Below are positions 1-5,636 of a DNA stretch of 5,636 nucleotides, in pieces. This DNA is from Bacteroidetes bacterium UBA7688. Its GTDB lineage: Bacteria > Bacteroidota > Bacteroidia > Chitinophagales > Chitinophagaceae. A program made the translations under genes and the position numbers. A model generated the notes under the pieces. The model was given only the letters and a program-made list of their open reading frames with translations, made no database searches and was not told where the DNA came from. The stretch spans positions 1-5,636 of the forward strand of contig DLGS01000312.1 in NCBI GenBank assembly GCA_002482815.1, in the 5' to 3' direction. The first letter of the stretch is position 1. Every line of letters starts with the position of its first letter.

Positions 1-489
1 AACTGCAGTGGAAGCATGTGCGCGGTGAGCAGTACCGAAGGCATCATTCACATACACATCACCATAGGAAGCCAGTTTTTTAGCAAAGTCTTCATTTCCT
101 TTTTCCTCTTCTTTATAATAGCGAAGGTTTTCCAGCAACAGAATTTCTCCTGGTTTCAGGTCTTTTACTTTTTGAACTGCTTCTTCTGATATGCAATCAT
201 CCGCAAACTGAACAGGTTTGCCGGTCAGCTCACTTACTTTGTCCACGATGCGGCTCAGAGAAAAATCAGCTTTGGTCAGTTCCGGTTTCTTTTCCATATC
301 CTTGATAGGCCGGCCCCAATGGCTGATGAGCACAACGCTGCCACCGTCAGCCAATATTTTATTGATAGTAGGCAAGGCAGCTTTGATACGGGTGTCATCG
401 CCGATAACATTGTTCTTGATAGGAACATTAAAGTCTACACGAATGATAGCTTTGTGGCCATCGAAATTAAAAGTGGAAAATTGAGACAT
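1..489 (-). CDS. pgk: Phosphoglycerate kinase, N-terminal part (3' end outside window)
   Basis: This cytosolic glycolytic enzyme transfers a phosphate from 1,3-bisphosphoglycerate to ADP, giving ATP and 3-phosphoglycerate. The visible 163 residues are most of the N-terminal, 3-phosphoglycerate-binding lobe; a full family member has about 395 residues, so more than half lies beyond the left edge. Diagnostic motifs in order are RVDFNVP (17-23), DDTR (31-34), SHWGRP (56-61), LLENLRYYKEEEKGN (118-132) and VNDAFGTAHRAHAS (147-160). By family alignment the substrate-binding set appears to be D19, N21, R34, H57, R60, R123 and R156. The ATG at 487-489 gives the usual family N-terminus (MSQFSTFNFDGHKAIIRVDF). 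It has an AT-rich leader and no Shine-Dalgarno, as is common in Bacteroidota. The reading frame is open without interruption to base 1. The gene is probably transcribed from its own promoter, because a terminator for the upstream gene lies at 637-670. The one oddity is Trp instead of the usual Leu in the SHLGRP motif. Confidence 0.97.
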   Translation of the reverse strand, partial: MSQFSTFNFDGHKAIIRVDFNVPIKNNVIGDDTRIKAALPTINKILADGGSVVLISHWGRPIKDMEKKPELTKADFSLSRIVDKVSELTGKPVQFADDCISEEAVQKVKDLKPGEILLLENLRYYKEEEKGNEDFAKKLASYGDVYVNDAFGTAHRAHASTAV

Positions 490-511
490 ATATTTTGAAA
501 TTTTTATCTGA

Positions 512-542
512 TAAAGATTATACCCCTTCCGGGGAGCGCAAA
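512..542 (-). promoter_or_regulatory. Candidate Bacteroidota-type promoter for pgk
   Basis: Read on the minus strand, a TTTG (542-539) is followed after a 19-base spacer by AATCTTTA (519-512). The arrangement resembles the Bacteroidota -33 TTTG / -7 TAnnTTTG pattern, with two mismatches in the -7 element; a TATAAT also overlaps the -7 position (522-517). Transcription would start near 505, about 15 bases before the pgk ATG. The spacer contains a small C4/G4 inverted repeat (523-526 with 531-534). The call rests on position and a degenerate consensus match only. Confidence 0.3.
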
Positions 543-636
543 GCTAATAAAGAATGAGAAATAATGGTAGGGTAATCCGGTGGTTTTAAGATATTGGCAC
601 CAGATTTATGTGGATTAAATCAATTCAAACTTAAAC

Positions 637-670
637 AAAAAAGCTATTGAGCTTTCACCCAATAGCTTTT
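637..670 (-). terminator. Intrinsic terminator of the parvulin-family gene
   Basis: A perfect 11-bp inverted repeat pairs 639-649 (AAAAGCTATTG) with 660-670 (CAATAGCTTTT) around a 10-base loop. Read on the minus strand, the 3' arm ends in a run of six T (642-637), the U-tract of a Rho-independent terminator. The structure begins about 25 bases past the stop codon at 695-697. On the plus strand the hairpin is followed by AAAAATTC rather than a T run, so it works mainly for minus-strand transcripts. It separates the parvulin gene from pgk. Confidence 0.85.
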
Positions 671-694
671 AAAAATTCTTAGTATTGAAATGGC

Positions 695-2662
695 TTATTT
701 TACCAATTTCTTAAATTGATCTTCGTTTACTTTCACCGGATATTTAGCTCTCAATTCACTGTTCCAGTCTTTTTCCAGTTTGTCCTGATAAGCCGAGATA
801 ATATACCCGCGTGCCTCGGTAAAGTTTTTTACTACAGGTTCGTTGTAAACATCATCCGCTTTCACTACAACATACGTATTGTCAGCTTTTTTTACTCCTT
901 CACTTGCTTTACCTTTTACGATTTTGTTTTTTGGCAGATCAGTGAATTTGCTGAATTCGTAACGTCCTGTCTGAATACTTACCGCATCTCTTTTGTTTTC
1001 AGTATTTAATGTTTTGGCAATTTCTTCATTGGTAATATCTTTTTTCGCCAACAATTTTAATCCTTCTTTCATGGCAAGCTCATCTTTAAAAGTATACACT
1101 GCGCCTTTAAAGCCTGGTTCCCATTTGTAATTTTCCTTTTTAGTTTCGTAAAATGCTTTCAGGCCAAGTGTATCTTTCGATGCTTTACCCCATACATTTC
1201 TGTCCATCAATTCGAAAAGCATAATGCCATCTTTATATTCCTGCAACAGGCTTTTGAATTCCGGATTTTCATCTACCAATTTATGCTCCTGGAAATCATT
1301 CACCACTTTGCTCTGATACATGGTGTACAATTCGCGCATGATGTTTTCTTTCGATGCCTGTGCCATCAATCTGCCACGGGTAACAGACAGTGCATAAGCA
1401 ATGAAATCGTCCTGTGTATAGTTTTTGCCTGCCAGCGAGAACATTGTTGTGTTTCCTCCGGTGGCGAAAGTTTTATTATTGAAAGTCCCCGCCGCTTTTC
1501 CTGTATCTGCAATATTTTTCACTTGTGAGGTAATGTTTGCCCAGGCTTTCGGATTTTCTTTAAAGCCATTGCTTTGTTTTACTTTTTCGAAATATACGTC
1601 GCGGGCGTATTGAGCACGGGAATCATTTTCAACTTTTGATTTGAATTCTTTACGCACACTGTCGAAAGGTTTCAATGGAATTTTTTCCAGCAATTTGATA
1701 ACGTGGAAACCATAATCAGTTTGGATGGGTTTTGATACATCTCCTACATTTTTGAGGTTGAAAGCCGCTTCGTCAAATGCAGGTACCATTCGTCCCACGC
1801 CAAACACTGGTAATTCCCCTTTTTTATCCTTGCTGAATTTGTCGTCAGAATATTTTTCAACTATCTGCTCGAAGGGAACACCTTTTTTCAAATCTTTCTG
1901 TAAAGAATCCAGTTTCAGTTTTGCTGCAGCAATACCTTCCTCCCCTTTAGATTTTGGGGTAGAGATTAATATCTGAGCAACTCTCAGCTGTCCGCGGGAT
2001 TCGCGTTTATCTAATACTTTTACAATATGGTATCCGAATGAAGTGCGGAAAGGTGCAGATATTTTTCCGACAGGAGTGTTGAACATTGCATTTTCGAAAG
2101 GATAAACAGTTTGCAATGCAGTCAGATAACCAATATCACCACCATTTACTTTCGAACCTTTGTCTTCAGAATAAATTTTTGCAAGTGCTGCAAAATCGCC
2201 TTTTCCTGAAGATAAAACAGTATAAAGACTGTCGATTGTTTTTTTGATCGCTACTGTATCTGCGCCTGAGTTGGTCAGTAATAAAATATGCGCTACGTGC
2301 ACCTCTTGCTTAGACCTTGTATAAGCTTCCTGAATGAGTCTGCTTGCCATTTCTTCGTCTGTTAAGAAGCTTTTGGCCAGCTGCTTACGATAATTATGTA
2401 TTTCGCCGGCTACCGATGCTGAAGTGTCGATGCTCATATCATTGGCTTCTTTCACTTTCATACGAAATAAGGAATACAAATCAACATACTCGCGCAAAGC
2501 CTGCTCTGAATAATCGATTTTTTGGGCCGCATTATTCTTTTTGTACACTTTCATAAATTCGGCTTCAGTCACCGGATTTGTTCCATAAGTAAATAGTGTC
2601 TGAGCCTGGCTACCGGTGGATAATGAAATGGCAATTAAGCCGGTCATCATTAGTTTCTTCAT
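695..2662 (-). CDS. Periplasmic peptidyl-prolyl cis-trans isomerase, two parvulin domains (SurA/PpiD-like)
   Basis: This is a 655-residue exported folding helper expected to catalyse cis-trans isomerisation of prolyl bonds and to chaperone envelope proteins. A signal peptide covers residues 1 to about 20 (MKK, hydrophobic core, then GSQA before QTLF); there is no lipobox Cys, and the whole protein contains no cysteine. An N-terminal helical region (about 30-115) precedes parvulin domain 1 (about 119-218: VAHILL with H125, GGDIG at 174-178, FGYH ending at H212) and parvulin domain 2 (about 226-327: MVPAF at 292-296, YGFH ending at H320). In domain 2 the first conserved His is Gln (Q230). Residues about 330-515 look helical and linker-like. 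Residues about 518-605 may be a third, degenerate parvulin-like fold, ending in a charged helix and a YPVKVNE tail (641-647) familiar from Bacteroidota homologues. The ATG at 2660-2662 is supported by the signal peptide. The gene lies downstream of the thioredoxin-like gene in the same direction, with a terminator between them. SurA or PpiD orthology cannot be claimed; no C-terminal membrane anchor is seen. Confidence 0.93.
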   Translation of the reverse strand: MKKLMMTGLIAISLSTGSQAQTLFTYGTNPVTEAEFMKVYKKNNAAQKIDYSEQALREYVDLYSLFRMKVKEANDMSIDTSASVAGEIHNYRKQLAKSFLTDEEMASRLIQEAYTRSKQEVHVAHILLLTNSGADTVAIKKTIDSLYTVLSSGKGDFAALAKIYSEDKGSKVNGGDIGYLTALQTVYPFENAMFNTPVGKISAPFRTSFGYHIVKVLDKRESRGQLRVAQILISTPKSKGEEGIAAAKLKLDSLQKDLKKGVPFEQIVEKYSDDKFSKDKKGELPVFGVGRMVPAFDEAAFNLKNVGDVSKPIQTDYGFHVIKLLEKIPLKPFDSVRKEFKSKVENDSRAQYARDVYFEKVKQSNGFKENPKAWANITSQVKNIADTGKAAGTFNNKTFATGGNTTMFSLAGKNYTQDDFIAYALSVTRGRLMAQASKENIMRELYTMYQSKVVNDFQEHKLVDENPEFKSLLQEYKDGIMLFELMDRNVWGKASKDTLGLKAFYETKKENYKWEPGFKGAVYTFKDELAMKEGLKLLAKKDITNEEIAKTLNTENKRDAVSIQTGRYEFSKFTDLPKNKIVKGKASEGVKKADNTYVVVKADDVYNEPVVKNFTEARGYIISAYQDKLEKDWNSELRAKYPVKVNEDQFKKLVK

Positions 2663-2697
2663 AGAGGATAAATTATTCGTTTTGTTTGTTTTATTTC

Positions 2698-2736
2698 AAA
2701 AAAGGATGTGCCTTAAAACTGATTTTAAGACACATC
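2698..2736 (-). terminator. Intrinsic terminator of the thioredoxin-like gene
   Basis: A 14-position stem pairs GATGTG (2705-2710) with CACATC (2731-2736) and CTTAAAA (2712-2718) with TTTTAAG (2723-2729). There is one C/A mismatch (2711/2730) and a 4-base loop (2719-2722). Read on the minus strand, the stem is followed after one base by six T (2703-2698), a typical Rho-independent terminator. It begins about 16 bases after the stop codon at 2753-2755 and ends about 36 bases before the ATG of the parvulin gene. It therefore sits between two co-directional genes and should stop or attenuate read-through. Confidence 0.85.
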
Positions 2737-2752
2737 TGCAAGTTTACGATTT

Positions 2753-4210
2753 TTATTTGGAACTCTTCTTTTTAGCATCTGCTTCCTGGTGGTCCAGCAT
2801 GTCCATCAGGGTAGTGATATTGGAGTGGTCAATATTTTTACCTTTAATAATGCCATTTTCATCCAGCAAATAGATGGTCGGGTTTACGCGTGCATTGTAT
2901 TTTGATTTATACAGGCTTTTGCGCTCAGGGTCGTAGATATGAACCCAATCATACAATTTGTGTTTATTAATAAAATCTTTCCAGGTCTGTTCAACATTTT
3001 CTGAGCAAATACCGATGATTTTCAAACCCCTTGCTTTCAGTTTGTCAGCTTTGTAGGTAGAATCCAGGGCAGGAATTTCTTTCATGCAATGGCCGCAGGT
3101 AGGATCCCACATTACCAGTAGTTTGTATTTCGATTTAATTTGAGAGACAGTGATGTCTTTTTTGCCAGTCGTGTCTTTCATTGTAATGTCATAACCAACA
3201 TTTCCAATCAGGGTTGGTGCCAATTCGGCTGCGTGGTCCAGGTGTTTTTGCAATAAGTCACTGCTCAGCCAGTTGGCCTTTCCTTTGGCATAATAATTAT
3301 CAACAAGGTATACATAAACTTTTTCCATGCCCATCACTTTGCTGTCCTGGCTGAAATTAGCAAGCCATGAAAGGGTGTAATTGTATAAATCGCCGGTACC
3401 ATCGGTTTGGTTTAAAATCCAGTTGGCTTCTTTAATCACAGAGTCTGTAACTGGGATAACCAGTTTTTCAAAGTATTCTGTAATTCTTGCATCGTAGATT
3501 GGCGTGTTGATCATTCTGCCATCTTTCAGGTCAAAATTATCCCAGTAGTGTTTTTTGTAATACTGGTAAGCGAAGTCTTTATCTTCTTCACCATTTGCTT
3601 TCAGGTGTTTGCCCTCGGGAATTTTTGGTAATTCTAATCCTTTAAAAATTTTTGTCAGCAGGCTGCTGGGATTTTTAGCAGCAAAATCATTGCGGTAGTT
3701 GATGAGCGTTTTCATTTTGGCACTCATTTTTTCCTTGATAGCGGCACTGTCCACACTGTTTTTTGCATTCGATATTTCTTTGCTCAAGGCAATATGCTCT
3801 TCGCCCACCACACGGACAAATTCTTCGTAAGCAATGAAAGCTTCATTGTCCGGCGAATTTTTAATGCTCAAACCTTTTGAAGGCAGATTTTTGCTGTCTG
3901 CAACATTAATGGTGATATCGTCTCCGTTGTTCAACAGGAATTCAAAGTAAGTTTTGCGGTCAGAAAGCATAATCAAATACATTCCACCGGTTATTTTTTT
4001 GTCGCTCTTCAATACCGAAAGTCCGGTTTTGTCGAGTTTTCCCGAATCGGTTTTGTAAATGGTAGGGAGAGGTTTGGCAAAATAGTGCGCCAGGAAATAA
4101 GTTGAATCTTTGATGTCGTTAAATTTCAATGTGATTCTGTAACCATCTTTTGCAATACTCTGAAGGCTCAGGCCGGCCAGTAAAAGGCCGAAGGAGATGA
4201 GTTTTTTCAT
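2753..4210 (-). CDS. Secreted TlpA/thioredoxin-like thiol-disulfide protein with DUF4369/DUF5106-type N-terminal regions
   Basis: This is a 485-residue exported protein expected to reduce or exchange disulfides in the periplasm. A Sec signal peptide spans residues 1 to about 20 (MKK, hydrophobic LLLAGLSL, cleavage probably after SIA). No Cys follows it, so it is probably soluble rather than a lipoprotein. Residues about 24-115 resemble the beta-rich DUF4369 region. Residues about 120-330 are helical, with NTPIYDARITEYFEKL (235-250), recalling DUF5106. The C-terminal thioredoxin fold (about 335-472) carries MWDPTCGHC (367-375) with redox cysteines C372 and C375, and the expected cis-proline P444 in RVNPTIYLLDENG. 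The only other Cys is C402, on the strand after the active-site helix. The tail is Lys-rich (KKKSSK). The ATG at 4208-4210 is supported by the signal peptide and an A-rich leader without Shine-Dalgarno. Such proteins are common in Bacteroidota, but individual substrates are mostly unknown. The domain names are from memory of the family; the thioredoxin assignment is firm. Confidence 0.92.
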   Translation of the reverse strand: MKKLISFGLLLAGLSLQSIAKDGYRITLKFNDIKDSTYFLAHYFAKPLPTIYKTDSGKLDKTGLSVLKSDKKITGGMYLIMLSDRKTYFEFLLNNGDDITINVADSKNLPSKGLSIKNSPDNEAFIAYEEFVRVVGEEHIALSKEISNAKNSVDSAAIKEKMSAKMKTLINYRNDFAAKNPSSLLTKIFKGLELPKIPEGKHLKANGEEDKDFAYQYYKKHYWDNFDLKDGRMINTPIYDARITEYFEKLVIPVTDSVIKEANWILNQTDGTGDLYNYTLSWLANFSQDSKVMGMEKVYVYLVDNYYAKGKANWLSSDLLQKHLDHAAELAPTLIGNVGYDITMKDTTGKKDITVSQIKSKYKLLVMWDPTCGHCMKEIPALDSTYKADKLKARGLKIIGICSENVEQTWKDFINKHKLYDWVHIYDPERKSLYKSKYNARVNPTIYLLDENGIIKGKNIDHSNITTLMDMLDHQEADAKKKSSK

Positions 4211-4230
4211 TGGTGTTTTCTATTGTTTTA

Positions 4231-4260
4231 AAAAGTTTGGTGAAAGTAATTGAAATACAA
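4231..4260 (-). promoter_or_regulatory. Candidate promoter for the thioredoxin-like gene
   Basis: On the minus strand a TTG (4260-4258) is followed after 19 bases by AAACTTTT (4238-4231), which matches the Bacteroidota -7 consensus TAnnTTTG with two mismatches. Transcription would begin about 15 bases before the ATG at 4210, leaving a short A-rich leader (AAAACAATAGAAAACACC). The spacing is right, but the elements are degenerate and the region is AT-rich, so a chance match is possible. Confidence 0.25.
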
Positions 4261-4353
4261 TTATCCTGCTTTGTTTTGTGCCGGGCTACCATATTCCGTT
4301 TTCGTGGTTGCCAAAAATACCCTTCTTACACACCACTAACCAATTTTATGCCC

Positions 4354-4361
4354 TTAATTTG
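4354..4361 (+). promoter_or_regulatory. Candidate -7 element for the rRNA methyltransferase gene
   Basis: TTAATTTG differs from the Bacteroidota -7 consensus TAnnTTTG at one position and would start transcription about 25 bases before the proposed TTG start codon. No TTG or TTTG is found at the matching -33 distance, so the assignment is weak. The rest of the divergent region 4211-4393 shows no hairpin, repeat or small gene that I can support. Confidence 0.22.
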
Positions 4362-4393
4362 CATCTTATTAACCACTTTCAAACTTTCTTTTT

Positions 4394-5636
4394 TTGGCAA
4401 AGAAAAAACGCATTAACCTCCAGGATTTACACATTACCACTTATGCAGCCGAGGGCAAATGCATCGGTAATATGGAAGATGGAAAGGTCGTATTTGTAGA
4501 AAATGTTATTCCCGGCGATGTGGCCGACGTGCGCATCACCAAAAACAAAAAGAATTATGCCGAGGGCAAAATGACCCGCCTGGTAACCCCTTCGCCGCTT
4601 CGTGTAGAACCATTCTGTGAACATTTCGGGGTGTGTGGCGGTTGCAAATGGCAAATGTTGCCTTACGAAAAACAACTGGAGTACAAGCAGCAACAGGTGT
4701 CCGACCAGATGCGCCGTATAGGCCATGTGGAATTGCCCGAAATGGAAACTATCTGCGGCAGTGAATTACAGCGTTTTTACCGAAATAAACTGGAATTTAC
4801 CTTCTCTAATAAACGCTACCGCACCAACGACGAAATTGTAGAAGCGGGCGAAACAGAATTGCCACACGAGCAGGGTTTAGGTTTCCACGCCCCGGGATTG
4901 TTCGATAAAGTAGTGCCGATAAATTTTTGCCATTTACAAAACGAACCGACCAATAAAATCCGCAATCTGCTGCGCGATTATACTACGGAACACAATTTAC
5001 CTTATTACGATTTCCGCGCACACACCGGCTATATGCGCAACCTGATGATACGGGTGACAACAACCGGTGAAGTGTTGGTGAATGTGGTGATGAATGAAGA
5101 CGACGAAGCCACAAGAACGCCAATGCTGAATTATCTGCTGGCTGAGGTGCCGGAGATAACGACACTTTGTTATACTATCAACCGGAAATGGAACGACAGT
5201 ATCTACGACCAGGAAGTGATTACCTTCTTTGGTAATGGATTTATTACCGAAAAACTGGAAAATTTCACTTTCAATATTTCCCCTAAATCGTTCTTTCAAA
5301 CCAATACCACGCAGGCCGAAAACTTGTACCGCATCACACGTGAATTTGCGGGCCTGAGCGGCGAAGAGGTCTTGTATGATTTGTATTGCGGCACGGGTAG
5401 CATCGGTATTTTCTGTTCCCAACAAGCTAAAAAAATTATTGGTATAGAGGTAATAGAGCAAGCGATAGAAGATGCGAAACTCAATGCTGCGCAAAACAAG
5501 ATAGAACACGCTTTGTTTTATGCAGGTGATGTGTCCACCATTTGCACCGACGAGTTTTTTGCTGAGCATGGCAAACCGGATGTGATCATCACCGACCCGC
5601 CACGAGCAGGTATGAGTGAGAAGTTGGTGCAGCAAT
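4394..5636 (+). CDS. rlmD: 23S rRNA (uracil-C5)-methyltransferase, RlmD/RumA family (3' end outside window)
   Basis: This cytosolic SAM-dependent enzyme methylates C5 of a uridine in 23S rRNA (U1939 in E. coli numbering for RlmD). The 414 visible residues cover most of a protein of usually about 430-480. In order: a TRAM RNA-binding domain (about 6-63, with AAEGKCIG and VIPGDVADVRITK); iron-sulfur cysteines C75, C81 and C84 in the C-x5-C-x2-C spacing, with C179 as the likely fourth ligand; then the methyltransferase with SPKSFFQTN (296-304), LYDLYCGTGSIG (327-338), GIE (350-352) and DPPRAG (401-406). The catalytic cysteine region lies past the right edge. In frame, a TAA at 4370-4372 blocks extension. 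The only usual-type start before the TRAM domain is TTG at 4394, giving MAKKKRINLQDLHI; the first in-frame ATG (4472) would remove the first TRAM strands. No Shine-Dalgarno is visible. It is divergent from the thioredoxin-like gene. A dual-specificity RlmCD role or other RumA-family target cannot be excluded. Confidence 0.93.
   Translation, partial: MAKKKRINLQDLHITTYAAEGKCIGNMEDGKVVFVENVIPGDVADVRITKNKKNYAEGKMTRLVTPSPLRVEPFCEHFGVCGGCKWQMLPYEKQLEYKQQQVSDQMRRIGHVELPEMETICGSELQRFYRNKLEFTFSNKRYRTNDEIVEAGETELPHEQGLGFHAPGLFDKVVPINFCHLQNEPTNKIRNLLRDYTTEHNLPYYDFRAHTGYMRNLMIRVTTTGEVLVNVVMNEDDEATRTPMLNYLLAEVPEITTLCYTINRKWNDSIYDQEVITFFGNGFITEKLENFTFNISPKSFFQTNTTQAENLYRITREFAGLSGEEVLYDLYCGTGSIGIFCSQQAKKIIGIEVIEQAIEDAKLNAAQNKIEHALFYAGDVSTICTDEFFAEHGKPDVIITDPPRAGMSEKLVQQ

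Noticed and set aside
218..484. Open frame of 88 codons on the plus strand
   Set aside because: Antisense to pgk, which is certain from its motifs.
2668..2699. Promoter for the parvulin gene (TTG at 2699-2697, TAATTTAT at 2675-2668)
   Set aside because: The -33 TTG is part of the terminator's T-run, the -7 has two mismatches at key positions, the spacer is 21 bases, and the start site would fall almost on the ATG. Too weak to list as a feature.
2705..2736. Bidirectional action of the hairpin as a plus-strand terminator
   Set aside because: On the plus strand the stem is followed by TGCAAGTTTACG rather than a T-run, and no plus-strand gene ends nearby.
4210..4416. Short plus-strand frame crossing the divergent intergenic region, including a 22-codon ATG frame ending at about 4414
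   Set aside because: It overlaps the proposed start of the methyltransferase in another frame, has no Shine-Dalgarno and a hydrophobic but low-complexity product. A leader peptide role cannot be supported.
4427..4726. Open frame of 99 codons on the minus strand
   Set aside because: Antisense to the TRAM and iron-sulfur region of the methyltransferase; no leader and no recognisable product.
4997..5635. Open frame of 212 codons on the minus strand
   Set aside because: It lies entirely antisense to the rRNA methyltransferase, whose frame has strong family motifs throughout. The translated product has no recognisable domain and a composition typical of a shadow frame.
1..5636. Mobile element, CRISPR, phage, defence or tRNA/rRNA content
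   Set aside because: No direct-repeat array, transposase-like motif, terminal inverted repeats or structured RNA gene was seen. All coding space is taken by four recognisable genes.

Overview
The window looks like ordinary chromosomal sequence from a member of the Bacteroidota, most likely in or near the Chitinophagales. This rests on moderate to low GC, A-rich leaders without a Shine-Dalgarno in front of the start codons, promoter-like elements of the TTG/TAnnTTTG type, and protein architectures typical of that phylum: a DUF4369/DUF5106-type thioredoxin-fold protein and a long periplasmic parvulin protein with a Bacteroidota-style C-terminus. Genus cannot be named from this sequence alone.

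Layout from left to right: (1) positions 1-489, minus strand, the N-terminal 163 residues of phosphoglycerate kinase (pgk), whose 3' end lies outside the window; (2) 490-694, an intergenic stretch with a candidate pgk promoter and a clear intrinsic terminator for the next gene; (3) 695-2662, minus strand, a 655-residue secreted peptidyl-prolyl isomerase/chaperone with two parvulin domains; (4) 2663-2752, a short gap that contains a second strong intrinsic terminator; (5) 2753-4210, minus strand, a 485-residue secreted TlpA-like thiol-disulfide protein with a CGHC active site; (6) 4211-4393, a divergent promoter region; (7) 4394-5636, plus strand, a class I RlmD/RumA-type 23S rRNA uracil-C5 methyltransferase that probably starts at a TTG codon and runs off the right edge.

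The two complete genes both encode exported proteins that would act on protein folding or redox state in the envelope, one on prolyl bonds and one on disulfides. A functional link between them is plausible. A well-formed terminator between them, however, argues against simple co-transcription. The flanking genes, pgk (glycolysis) and the rRNA methyltransferase (ribosome modification), are housekeeping genes with no obvious link to the middle pair.

I saw no mobile element, CRISPR array, tRNA/rRNA gene, phage gene or defence system, and no gene-free stretch longer than about 205 bases. I do not find a convincing undescribed system. The points worth a second look are fine-scale: a TTG start, an altered conserved position in the second parvulin domain, a possible third degenerate parvulin-like domain, and the terminator separating the two envelope genes.
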